Assembly: GCA_937975235.1 (NCBI GenBank)
Contig: CALJUZ010000064.1
Location: forward strand, 39,418-103,417
Length of the DNA: 64,000 nt
From: CALJUZ01 sp003387805
GTDB lineage: Bacteria; Bacillota; Limnochordia; Limnochordales; ZCTH02-B6
Direction: 5' to 3'
The notes beneath the pieces are model-generated. The model was given only the letters and a program-made list of their open reading frames with translations. It did not search any database and was not told where the DNA came from. Positions 24,071 to 33,801 of this stretch are shown here, piece after piece (positions within the stretch are counted from its first letter, which is position 1; each line of letters opens with the position of its first letter). The translations under genes were made by a program, and so were the position numbers.

Positions 24071-26731
24071 TCAGCTCCGGGCCTGCACGGCCTCAATCTG
24101 CTCCTGAGCCACCGCACGGGCCCGCGCCAGCGCCTCCTCCAGCTTGGCCGGGTTTTTGCCGCCGGCGCGCGCCATGTGAGGTTGTCCGCCGCCGCCGCCG
24201 TCCACCACGGCCGCGGCCTCCCGCACGATGGTTCCGGCGTGGACCCCCCGCTTCACCAGGCCCGGCGTCACCATGGCCACCAAGGAGACTTTGCCGCCGG
24301 CGGCCGTGCCGAGAACCACCACCGCCTCGCCCAGCCGGTCGCGCAGCGCGTCGCCCATGGCCAGCAAGTCGCCGGGTTCCGTCCCTTTCACTTCGGCGGC
24401 CAGCACTTTCGCGCCGTTGACGCTCTCCGCCCGGGCCGCCAGCGCCTCCGCGTGCACGCCGGCCAGCCGCCGCTTCAGCTCGTCGCGCTCCCGCTCGAGG
24501 CTGCGCACCTGCTCCAGCATGCCGTGCACCTGCTCCCGCAGCTGCTGCGGCCCGGCCTGCAGCAGGCGCGAGAGGCTGCGCACCAGCTCGTCCTGACCCG
24601 CGATGTAGCGCCACGCCGCCTCGCCGGCTACCGCCTCGATGCGCCGCACGCCCGCGGCCACGCTGCCCTCGGAAACGATCTTGAACGGGCCGACCTCGCC
24701 ACTGTTATTCATATGCGTGCCGCCGCAAAGTTCGAGACTGTAGTCGCCGATGCCCACCACCCGCACGACGTCGCCGTACTTCTCGCCGAACAGGGCTTTG
24801 GCGCCTCTCCGGCGGGCTTCCTCCAGCGGCATTTCCTCCCACGTGACGGGAAGGGCGGCCATAATTTTCTCGTTGACCAGCCGCTCGATGGCATGCAGCT
24901 GCTCATCGGTCAGCGGCTCGAAGTGGGTGAAGTCAAACCGCAGCCGGTCCGGCGCCACCAGCGAGCCGGCCTGCTCCGCGTGTTCGCCCAGCACCCGGTG
25001 CAGCGCGGCGTGCAGCAGGTGCGTGGCCGTATGGTGCCGCTGCGTGGCGACGCGGGTTTGCTGGTCCACCGTGGCCAGAACCACGTCGTTGACCCGCAGC
25101 CGCCCCGAGGCGACGTGCGCGAAGTGCACGTACACGCCCGCCTCGTTCTTCTGCACGTCGGTCACTTCGGCCTGCCCGTCGGCGCCGGTGATGGTGCCCC
25201 GGTCGCCCACCTGACCGCCGCCTTCGGCGTAAAAGGGCGTCCGCTCCAGCACGATGAGGGCCTCCTGGCCCGCCCGGGCCTCGTCCACGCTTTGGCCTTC
25301 CACGAACAGCGCGACGACCCGCGACTCGTCGGACAGTCTCGTGTAGCCCACGAACTCCGTGGGCGGCACGCCGTCGATGACGTCCGCCACCGCGCCGCCG
25401 GCGCCCAGGTACGTGCCGCCGACGCGCGCCGCGCGCGCCCGCTCCCGCTGCGCGGCCATCGCCTTTTCAAACCCGTCCAGGTCCACCTCGAAGCCCCGCT
25501 CGGCGGCGATCTCCTGGGAGAGCTCCTTGGGAATGCCGAAGGTGTCGTACAGGCGGAAGACGTCCTCGCCTTTGACGACTTTTTCGCCCCGGGCCTCCAG
25601 GTCGTTCATGAGCTCGTTGAGCAGGTTGACGCCCTGGTCCAGCGTCTCCCGGAAGCGCCGCTCCTCCAGATCGATCATGTTATAAATGAAGTCCCGCCGG
25701 GACGGCAGATCCGGGTAGCCGACGGACATCTGCCGGATGACCACGTCGCTGATGTCGGCCAGCACCGCTTCCTTGATGCCCAGCTGGCGGGCGTGGCGGG
25801 CGGCCCGGCGCAGCAGCCGCCGCAGAACGTAGCCCCGGCCTTCGTTGCCGGGCACGACGCCGTCGAAGATGAGGAACGTGACGGCCCGCATATGGTCCGT
25901 GACCACCCGCAGCGACACGTCGGCGTCGGGGTTTTCGCCGTACTTCACGCCGGCCCGCTCGGCCACCGCGTCCACGATGGGCCGCACCAGATCGATGTCG
26001 AAGTTGCTGGGAACGCCCTGCAGCACCGCGGCCACGCGCTCAAGGCCCATGCCCGTGTCGATGCCCGGCCGCTCCAGCTTCGTGTACGTGCCGTCTTCGT
26101 TCTTATGAAACTCGATAAAGACCAGATTCCAAATCTCCAGATAACGCTCGCAGTCGTCGCAGCCCGGCTTGCACTCTTTGTCCGCGCAGCCGAACTCGGG
26201 GCCGCGGTCGATGTAAATCTCCGAGCACGGGCCGCACGGGCCGACGCCGATCTCCCAGAAGTTGTCCTCTTTGCCCAGGCGCACGATGCGCTCCTGGGGG
26301 ACGCCGATCTCCTCATGCCAGATGCGGGCCGCCTCGTCGTCCTCCCGGTAGACGCTGACCCAAAGCCGGTCCTTGGGCACCTCCATGCGCTCGGTGACGA
26401 ACTCCCACGCCCAGGCGATGGCTTCGCGCTTGAAATAGTCCCCGAACGAGAAGTTGCCCAGCATCTCGAAAAACGTGTTGTGCCGCCTGGTGTAGCCTAC
26501 CTGATCGATGTCCGGCGTGCGGACGCAGCGCTGGCACGTCGTAATGCGCGGGTGCTCCGGCTTGCGCTGGCCGAGAAAGTACGGCTTGAAGGGCACCATG
26601 CCCGCCGCGGTCAGCAGCAGCGTCGGGTCGTCACGGGGCACCAGCGTCGCGCCGGGATGCACGAAATGGTCTTTTTCCTCAAAAAAACGCAGAAACTCGC
26701 GGCGCAGTTCGTCCGCAGTCCACCGCTTCAT
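24071..26731 (-). CDS. alaS: Alanyl-tRNA synthetase
   Basis: 886 aa, full length. The class II catalytic domain begins WTADELRREFLRFFEEKDH. Editing-domain zinc ligands are in HHTATHLLHAALH and CGGTHMNNSGEVG, and the C-Ala domain with GGGGQPHMARAGGKNPAKL ends the chain. The start is the ATG at 26729-26731 with GGGAGG upstream. A sigma-A promoter lies 63-91 bases before it. No T-box motif is present in the short leader. ireB, ruvX, DUF1292 and mltG follow. Confidence 0.98.
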   Translation of the reverse strand: MKRWTADELRREFLRFFEEKDHFVHPGATLVPRDDPTLLLTAAGMVPFKPYFLGQRKPEHPRITTCQRCVRTPDIDQVGYTRRHNTFFEMLGNFSFGDYFKREAIAWAWEFVTERMEVPKDRLWVSVYREDDEAARIWHEEIGVPQERIVRLGKEDNFWEIGVGPCGPCSEIYIDRGPEFGCADKECKPGCDDCERYLEIWNLVFIEFHKNEDGTYTKLERPGIDTGMGLERVAAVLQGVPSNFDIDLVRPIVDAVAERAGVKYGENPDADVSLRVVTDHMRAVTFLIFDGVVPGNEGRGYVLRRLLRRAARHARQLGIKEAVLADISDVVIRQMSVGYPDLPSRRDFIYNMIDLEERRFRETLDQGVNLLNELMNDLEARGEKVVKGEDVFRLYDTFGIPKELSQEIAAERGFEVDLDGFEKAMAAQRERARAARVGGTYLGAGGAVADVIDGVPPTEFVGYTRLSDESRVVALFVEGQSVDEARAGQEALIVLERTPFYAEGGGQVGDRGTITGADGQAEVTDVQKNEAGVYVHFAHVASGRLRVNDVVLATVDQQTRVATQRHHTATHLLHAALHRVLGEHAEQAGSLVAPDRLRFDFTHFEPLTDEQLHAIERLVNEKIMAALPVTWEEMPLEEARRRGAKALFGEKYGDVVRVVGIGDYSLELCGGTHMNNSGEVGPFKIVSEGSVAAGVRRIEAVAGEAAWRYIAGQDELVRSLSRLLQAGPQQLREQVHGMLEQVRSLERERDELKRRLAGVHAEALAARAESVNGAKVLAAEVKGTEPGDLLAMGDALRDRLGEAVVVLGTAAGGKVSLVAMVTPGLVKRGVHAGTIVREAAAVVDGGGGGQPHMARAGGKNPAKLEEALARARAVAQEQIEAVQARS

Positions 26732-26793
26732 GGAGGACTTCCTCCCTCGATGAGCCGATGACGCAGTAAAATGCGCTTTTTCGTCGTTAGTTG

Positions 26794-26822
26794 ATCGTAG
26801 CAACTCGCCTGGAGAGTGTCAA
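26794..26822 (-). promoter_or_regulatory. Sigma-A promoter of the alaS-mltG operon
   Basis: Consensus TTGACA -35 (26817-26822), 17-base spacer, TACGAT -10 (26794-26799) on the minus strand. Predicted start near 26787, leaving a leader of about 55 bases. It directly follows the terminator of the upstream iscS-mnmA group. Confidence 0.8.
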
Positions 26823-26826
26823 GCAA

Positions 26827-26858
26827 TGGAAAACGGCGCAAGTTGCCCTGCGCCGTTT
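26827..26858 (-). terminator. Intrinsic terminator after the 67-aa gene
   Basis: Perfect 10-bp inverted repeat, 26849-26858 with 26831-26840 and an eight-base loop, running into TTTTCC. It starts one base past the stop codon of the 67-aa gene and immediately precedes the alaS promoter. Confidence 0.75.
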
Positions 26859-26859
26859 C

Positions 26860-27063
26860 TTACCGGGGACTGGCGGACTGGATGGCTTCGCTGACCCACT
26901 GCACGCCGGGGGATTTTTTCACGCGGCGGGCGGCCCGCTCCATCCGGCGGCCCATTTGGCGGGCTTCCCGCATCCACCGCCGCCGGGTGCGGGGGCTGGT
27001 GCGGCCCATCAGCCAGGCGCCGAGGGCGAAACCCGCCAAACCCCACGTCAGCTTGCGCAACAT
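26860..27063 (-). CDS. 67-aa small membrane-associated basic protein
   Basis: Not recognised as a named family. MLRKLTWGLAGFALGAWLMG forms one short membrane segment, followed by a very basic helix rich in Arg and Met (RTRRRWMREARQMGRRMERA). This layout resembles YtxH-type small proteins. The ATG at 27061-27063 has AAGGAG 12 bases upstream. It lies 100 bases after mnmA and ends at a terminator, so it is probably the last gene of the iscR-iscS-mnmA unit. Confidence 0.65.
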   Translation of the reverse strand: MLRKLTWGLAGFALGAWLMGRTSPRTRRRWMREARQMGRRMERAARRVKKSPGVQWVSEAIQSASPR

Positions 27064-27163
27064 GGCTCCGTCAGCTCCTTCGGCACGGTCGTCGCGGCGC
27101 CCGCCCCTCGGGGCCGCGCGCCCACGCTGCGCCGGCGCGGCCCGCCGGCCCGGTGGGCCGGCC

Positions 27164-28417
27164 TCAGCGGGTGCCGGCCGCGATAGTATGCCCCGCCGGC
27201 TGCCGGATGTTGCCCCCGGCCGCGGAATCGGGCAGCTGCCGGTCGATGACGCCGCCGCCGACGACGAAGTCGCCGTCGTACCACACCACCGCCTGCCCGG
27301 GGCTGATGGCCCGCTGGGGCTCGATGAGGCGCGTGATGATCTCGCCGTTTTCGCCCGGGTAGATGACGGCGTCAGCCGGCTCCGCATTGTAGCGGATTTT
27401 CGCCTGGACGCGCACGGGCCCGTCGATGGGGCCGGTGCTGACCCAGTTCACGTCCCGCACGGCCAGCGTCGTGCCGAACACGTCGTCCTCGGTGCCCACC
27501 ACCAGCGCGTTGTTTTCCTCATCGATGGCGATGACGTACAGGCGCTCGGAGCTGCTGATGCGCAGACCTTTGCGCTGGCCCACGGTGTAGAACGCGATGC
27601 CGTCGTGGGTGCCCAGGCGCTTGCCGGTCTTGTCCACGATGGGCCCCGGCTTGTGGGCTTCGGGCCGGTACTCCCGGAGGAAGCGGCGGTAGTCGTTGTC
27701 GGGAATGAAGCAGATTTCCTGGGAGTCGGGCTTGAGCCCCACGCCCAGGCCCATCTCCAGCGCCATCCGCCGAATCTCTTCCTTCGTGTAGTCGCCGCAG
27801 GGCGTCAGCGTGCGCGCCAGCTGCTCCTGGGTCTGCCCGTAAAAGGTGTACGTCTGGTCTTTGTGCGGGTCCGCGGACTTGCGCACCACGTAGCGGCCCC
27901 GCTGGGGATCATAGCCGATGCGGGCGTAGTGGCCCGTGGCCACGTAGTCCGCGCCCAGCTCCATGGCCTTCTGCAGCAGCATGCCGAACTTGACCTTCTG
28001 GTTGCAGATGAGGCACGGGTTGGGCGTTTCGCCCCGCAGGTACTCCTCGACGAACACGTCAATGACCGCTTCCTGGAACGGCTCCTGGAAATTGACTACG
28101 TAGTACGGAATGCCCAGCTTGTAGGCGACGCGCCGCGCGTCCTCCACCGCCGTCAGGCTGCAGCAGCCGCTCTCGGAGCGCTCGCCGAAGGGCAAATCCG
28201 AGGGCCACAGCTGCATGGTGATGCCGATGACGTCGTAACCTTCCTCTTTGAGCAGCGCCGCCGCCACCGAGCTGTCGACGCCGCCGCTCATGGCCACGAC
28301 GACGCGGATTTGGTGCTTGGGCGGCGCACCGGGCGGCAGCGGCCACCCGGGCGGCAGGTCGCGGGTCGCCTTTCCGTCCCGGCGCCAATGGGTGTTGAGC
28401 TTCTCGTTCGGCTTCAT
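27164..28417 (-). CDS. mnmA: tRNA-specific 2-thiouridylase MnmA
   Basis: Makes 2-thiouridine at tRNA position 34 with sulfur from cysteine desulfurase. 417 aa with an N-terminal extension of about 35 residues. VAMSGGVDSSVAAALL is the P-loop; the catalytic cysteines are in NPCLICNQKVKF and SQEICFIPD. ATG at 28415-28417 lies six bases past the iscS stop. Pairing with iscS fits sulfur delivery to tRNA. Confidence 0.97.
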   Translation of the reverse strand: MKPNEKLNTHWRRDGKATRDLPPGWPLPPGAPPKHQIRVVVAMSGGVDSSVAAALLKEEGYDVIGITMQLWPSDLPFGERSESGCCSLTAVEDARRVAYKLGIPYYVVNFQEPFQEAVIDVFVEEYLRGETPNPCLICNQKVKFGMLLQKAMELGADYVATGHYARIGYDPQRGRYVVRKSADPHKDQTYTFYGQTQEQLARTLTPCGDYTKEEIRRMALEMGLGVGLKPDSQEICFIPDNDYRRFLREYRPEAHKPGPIVDKTGKRLGTHDGIAFYTVGQRKGLRISSSERLYVIAIDEENNALVVGTEDDVFGTTLAVRDVNWVSTGPIDGPVRVQAKIRYNAEPADAVIYPGENGEIITRLIEPQRAISPGQAVVWYDGDFVVGGGVIDRQLPDSAAGGNIRQPAGHTIAAGTR

Positions 28418-28422
28418 GGCCG

Positions 28423-29604
28423 TCACTCTCCGTGCAGGAGGCGGGCGGCCGCGGCGGCGCGCCCGCGCAGTTTCTCTATCGTCTCGGCGACGATGTCCAC
28501 CACCGCCGCCACGTCTTCTTCCGTCGTGTGCCTGCCCACCGTCAGGCGCAGACCCGAGGCAGCCAGCTCCTTCGGCAGCCCGACGGCCGTCAGCACGTGG
28601 GACGGCTCCAGCGATCCGGACGTGCACGCCGAACCCGCGGACGCCGCCACGCCGGCCAGGTCCAGGTTCAGCAGCAGCGACTCGCCGTCGACGCCCGGAA
28701 AGCTGAAGTGCACGTTGTTGGGCAGCCGGCGAACGGGATGGCCGTTGAGCACGGCGCCGGGGACGCGCCGGCGGATGCCGTCGATGAGCGCATCCCGCAG
28801 CCCCTCCAGCCGCGCGGCCTCGCCGGGCCGGTGGTCCAGCGCCTTCTTCAGCGCCGCGGCCAGGCCCACGATGCCCGCCACGTTTTCCGTGCCGGCCCTG
28901 AGGCCCCGCTCCTGGCCGCCGCCGTGCAGCAGCGGCTCCAGCTTGGTGCCCGTGCGCACGTACAGAACGCCGACGCCTTTCGGCCCGTACAGCTTGTGGG
29001 CCGACAGCGCCAGCAGGTCGCAGCCGATGTCGTCGGGCCGCACCTCCAGCAGCCCCGCAGTCTGCACCGCGTCCACCAGCAGCGGCACGCCCCGGGCCCG
29101 GGTGATGCGGGCGATTTCTTCCACCGGCTGGATGGTCCCGATTTCGTTGTTCGCGTGCATGACGGCCACCAGCGCCGTGTCGGGCCGCAGCGCTTCGGCC
29201 ACCGCGACCGGGTGCACGACGCCATACTCGTCCACGGGCACCCGCGTCACCCCGAACCCTTGCCGCTCGAGAAAGGCCGCGGAGGCCAGCACCGCCTGGT
29301 GCTCCACGGCCGAGACCACCACGTGCGCGCCCCGGCCCCGCTTCCGGGCGGCGAAGGCCGCGCCTTTGACGGCCAGGTTCAGCGCCTCGGTGCCGCCGGA
29401 GGTGAAGTACACTTCGCCGGGCTTGACGTCCAGCGCTTCGGCCACCTGCACCCGCGCGTCGTCCACGGCGGCTCGCGTCAGGCGCGCCGCGGCGTAGGGC
29501 GACGACGGGTTCCCGTACCCTTCCCGCAGCCATGGAAGCATGGCCTCCAGCACGTCCGGGTCCAGCGGCGTCGTGGCCGCGTAGTCCATGTAAATCGTCC
29601 GCAT
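28423..29604 (-). CDS. iscS: Cysteine desulfurase (IscS/NifS family)
   Basis: PLP enzyme that takes sulfur from cysteine. 393 aa. Landmarks: MDYAATTPLDP, the PLP Lys in LSAHKLYGPKGVG, and the catalytic Cys in SAGSACTSGSLEPSHVL. The ATG at 29602-29604 has GGGAGG nine bases upstream. It follows the Rrf2 regulator and precedes mnmA. No iscU is adjacent, so the likely client here is MnmA rather than a local Fe-S assembly line. Confidence 0.96.
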   Translation of the reverse strand: MRTIYMDYAATTPLDPDVLEAMLPWLREGYGNPSSPYAAARLTRAAVDDARVQVAEALDVKPGEVYFTSGGTEALNLAVKGAAFAARKRGRGAHVVVSAVEHQAVLASAAFLERQGFGVTRVPVDEYGVVHPVAVAEALRPDTALVAVMHANNEIGTIQPVEEIARITRARGVPLLVDAVQTAGLLEVRPDDIGCDLLALSAHKLYGPKGVGVLYVRTGTKLEPLLHGGGQERGLRAGTENVAGIVGLAAALKKALDHRPGEAARLEGLRDALIDGIRRRVPGAVLNGHPVRRLPNNVHFSFPGVDGESLLLNLDLAGVAASAGSACTSGSLEPSHVLTAVGLPKELAASGLRLTVGRHTTEEDVAAVVDIVAETIEKLRGRAAAAARLLHGE

Positions 29605-29645
29605 CGTGTTGGGCCACCTCCCGCGTCCGCGGCCCGGGCCTACGG

Positions 29646-30098
29646 TCAGATGTAGTACACGTACTCGCTGCGCTGGGCCCGCTCTCGTTCCGCGTGGACC
29701 AAAAGCTCCGCCACGGTCATCGAGTCCAGCAGCTCCACGATCCGGCGGTTCAGCTCCCGCCACAAAAAACGCGTGCCGTATTTGGGCACGCAGCGGGCGT
29801 CGGTGCCCAGCGGCCCGCCGTCGTCCACCCGGATCTCCACGTCGCCCTCCAGCGCTCGGAGCACGTCGCCCACCGTCATCTGCTCCGGCGGCATGGCCAG
29901 CCGGTACCCGCCCTGGGCGCCCCGGACGCTGGTGACGAACCCCGCTTTGCGCAGCACGCCCATGAGCTGCTCCAGATAGTGCTCCGACACTTCCTGCCGG
30001 GCGGCAATCTGCCTGAGCGGAATCGGGTCCCGCCCGCCGTGCTGCGCCAAGTCCAGCAGGGTCCGCAGGCCGTACTCGCCCCGGGTGGAAATCCGCAT
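29646..30098 (-). CDS. Rrf2 family transcriptional regulator
   Basis: 150 aa winged-helix regulator. MRISTRGEYGLRTLLDLAQH and LRQIAARQEVSEHYLEQLM carry the helix-turn-helix; GFVTSVRGAQGGYRLA is the wing. Only one Cys is present, so it lacks the three-Cys cluster of IscR and may be CymR-like, sensing cysteine metabolism through an enzyme partner. It heads the iscS-mnmA unit and probably regulates it and itself. Confidence 0.92.
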   Translation of the reverse strand: MRISTRGEYGLRTLLDLAQHGGRDPIPLRQIAARQEVSEHYLEQLMGVLRKAGFVTSVRGAQGGYRLAMPPEQMTVGDVLRALEGDVEIRVDDGGPLGTDARCVPKYGTRFLWRELNRRIVELLDSMTVAELLVHAERERAQRSEYVYYI

Positions 30099-30151
30099 CG
30101 CGCGTTCCTCCAGTTTGCAATTCCGACTGTTCCGGTGGACTTTGCGGACTT

Positions 30152-30180
30152 ATACTAGCACGGAACGAAGGCGCCGTCAA
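30152..30180 (-). promoter_or_regulatory. Sigma-A promoter of the rrf2-iscS-mnmA unit
   Basis: TTGACG -35 (30175-30180), 17-base spacer, TAGTAT -10 (30152-30157). The -35 overlaps the rarA stop and a short palindrome at 30173-30187. A dyad, GTTCCG/CGGAAC at 30161-30166 and 30129-30134, flanks the -10 and is a possible operator. Confidence 0.7.
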
Positions 30181-31574
30181 CGACGGCCCGCGGCGTCGGG
30201 GACCGGGCCGGGCCCGCCGCCCGAGGCGCCGCCCCGTTCCCGCAGCCGCTCCAGGCGCCGGCGGACCGCGGCCTCCTCGCCTTGGTCGCTGGGCTCGTAA
30301 AACGTCCGGCCCGCCACGTTGTCGGGCAAATACTGCTGCGGCACGTAATGGTCCGGATAGTCGTGCGGATATTTGTATCCGGCGCCGTGGCCCAGCCGTT
30401 TCGCGCCGCGGTACGATGTGTCGCGCAAATGGATCGGCACCGGCTCCCACCGCTCGGTGCGCACCGCCTCCAGCGCCCGGTCGATGGCCAAATACGCGGC
30501 GTTGCTCTTGGGCGCCGTCGCGATGTAGATGGCCGCCTGGGCCAGGGGAATCCGGGCCTCGGGCAGTCCCACGTGCTCCACGGCCTGGGCGGCCGCCACG
30601 GCCAGGGGCAGCGCCCTCGGATCCGCGTTGCCCACGTCCTCGGCCGCATGCACGATGAGCCGCCGGGCGATGGCCCGGGGATCCTCCCCCGCCTCCAGCA
30701 TCCGGGCCAGCCAGTACACCGCCGCGTCCGGATCGGAGCCCCGCATGCTCTTGATAAAGGCCGACATGGTGTCGTAGTGCGCGTCGCCGTCCCCGTCGTA
30801 GACGATGGCCCGGCTCTGCATGGCCGCCCGCACCGCCTCGGCCGTGACCACGACGGGCCCGCCCGCGGGCCGGCCCTCGATGCGGGCTTGCGCGGCGGCC
30901 ACCTCCACCGCGGCCTCCAGCCCGTTCAGCGCGGCGCGCGCGTCGCCGTTGGCGCCCCGGAGCAGCTCCGCGAGGGCGTCCTCCTGCAGCTCCACGGGCC
31001 GCCGGCCCAGGCCCCGCTCCTCATCAAGCAGGGCGCGCCGAATCAGCGTGGTCAGGTGCTCGTCGCTCAAAGCCTGCAGGCGCAGAAGGCGCGCCCGGGA
31101 CAGCAAGGGCGCGTTGACGGAAAAGTACGGGTTCTCCGTGGTGGCGCCGATCAAGATGACGGTGCCGTCCTCCACCGCCGGCAGCAGCGCGTCTTGCTGC
31201 GCTTTGTTGAACCGGTGGATTTCGTCGATGAAAAGAATGGTGCGCCGGCCGTGAAACCGCAGGGCGTCTTTGGCCTCTTCGATGACCTTGCGGACGTCGG
31301 CCACGCCGCTGCCCACGGCGTTCAGCTTCGCAAAGCGGGACCTGGTCGTCTGCGCGATCACTTCGGCCAGCGTCGTCTTGCCCGATCCCGGCGGGCCGAA
31401 CAAGATCAGCGACGGCAGCCGATCCGACTCGATGGCCACCCGCAAGGGCCGGCCGGGGCCGATGAGTTCCTCCTGGCCCACCACCTCGTCCAGCGTGCGG
31501 GGCCGCATGCGTGTGGCCAGCGGCGCCGACGCGCGGCGCGCCTCCTCGGCCGCCGCGGCAAACAAGTCACCCAT
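30177..31574 (-). CDS. rarA: Replication-associated recombination ATPase RarA
   Basis: 465 aa AAA+ protein of the RarA/MgsA/WRNIP1 family, acting at stalled replication forks. Walker A is FGPPGSGKTTLAEV, Walker B LFIDEIHRFNKAQQDALLP, sensor 1 GATTENPYFSVN, and the C-terminal tetramerisation domain holds SAFIKSMRGSDPDAAVYWLA. The ATG at 31572-31574 has GAGGTGG upstream. A long in-frame extension reaches into the 6S-like RNA and is an artefact. It follows that RNA as in Bacillus subtilis. Confidence 0.97.
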   Translation of the reverse strand: MGDLFAAAAEEARRASAPLATRMRPRTLDEVVGQEELIGPGRPLRVAIESDRLPSLILFGPPGSGKTTLAEVIAQTTRSRFAKLNAVGSGVADVRKVIEEAKDALRFHGRRTILFIDEIHRFNKAQQDALLPAVEDGTVILIGATTENPYFSVNAPLLSRARLLRLQALSDEHLTTLIRRALLDEERGLGRRPVELQEDALAELLRGANGDARAALNGLEAAVEVAAAQARIEGRPAGGPVVVTAEAVRAAMQSRAIVYDGDGDAHYDTMSAFIKSMRGSDPDAAVYWLARMLEAGEDPRAIARRLIVHAAEDVGNADPRALPLAVAAAQAVEHVGLPEARIPLAQAAIYIATAPKSNAAYLAIDRALEAVRTERWEPVPIHLRDTSYRGAKRLGHGAGYKYPHDYPDHYVPQQYLPDNVAGRTFYEPSDQGEEAAVRRRLERLRERGGASGGGPGPVPDAAGRR

Positions 31575-31666
31575 AGCATCCACCTCGGTTCCGCCCGTGC
31601 GCCTTCCGCGCTCCGGCCGCCGGCGTCCGCTCCGGCGCCGGCCTGGCTTTACCGCCATTATGGCAC

Positions 31667-31690
31667 AAAAAAACGGGAGCGTCGCTCCCG
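31667..31690 (-). terminator. Intrinsic terminator of the 6S-like RNA
   Basis: Seven-bp perfect hairpin, 31684-31690 with 31674-31680 and a three-base loop, followed by seven T residues (31667-31673). It ends the 6S-like transcript about 30 bases past its closing helix. Confidence 0.9.
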
Positions 31691-31890
31691 AAGAAGTACC
31701 CCGCCATGCCGCTGAACCGACCTTAATGAACCTGCGCTCAAGCAGGTGGGTGTCCTCCTGGGCGCTTGTGAGCTTCCCCGTCAGGCGAGGCCTGCTCGCC
31801 ACGCCCAGAGTCCAGACTCCCAATGTAGTAGGTGTTCGGTCATTAATAGGTCCGGTTGCATGGCGCACACAGCAGGGCATGTGTGTCCGC
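31674..31890 (-). ncRNA. ssrS: 6S RNA candidate (6S-1 type)
   Basis: The gap between aspS and rarA (430 bases) holds a promoter, a structured RNA of about 215 nt and a strong terminator. The closing helix pairs 31840-31852 with 31719-31729 (one bulge) and extends by four more pairs outward. The 3' strand of the presumed central bubble carries a six-bp hairpin (ACCTGC/GCAGGT), and an apical stem (TGGGCG/CGCCCA) encloses a nested GGCGAG/CTCGCC hairpin. This rod with a bubble is the 6S design, which binds sigma-A RNA polymerase, and the place between aspS and rarA is where Bacillus subtilis encodes 6S-1. An extra 5' hairpin (GTTGC...GCAAC) precedes it. Confidence 0.75.
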
Positions 31891-31893
31891 AAC

Positions 31894-31923
31894 CCGATCA
31901 TACCACAAGGCCCGCCCGGCCGA
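31894..31923 (-). promoter_or_regulatory. Promoter of the 6S-like RNA
   Basis: Minus-strand TTGTCG, 18 bases, then TATGAT with an extended TGG in front. Predicted start near 31888-31890. It lies 80-110 bases past the aspS stop, so the RNA can be made independently. Confidence 0.65.
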
Positions 31924-32005
31924 CAACCACCCGACCGTGGCAGATCGTGACAAACGAGCCGGGGCGGGGCGTCTCTCGCGCCGGCCGCCCCGGCAGGCCA
32001 TGCGG

Positions 32006-33799
<1,794 letters not shown>

Positions 33800-33801
33800 C
33801 G

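Noticed and set aside
26732..26860. T-box riboswitch upstream of alaS
   Set aside because: The leader is only about 55 bases and lacks the AGGGTGGnACCGCG motif; the hairpin there is the terminator of the preceding gene.
27164..29617. An 817-codon frame joining upstream sequence to mnmA
   Set aside because: The upstream part is iscS read in another frame; the mnmA ATG with its own ribosome binding site explains the real gene.
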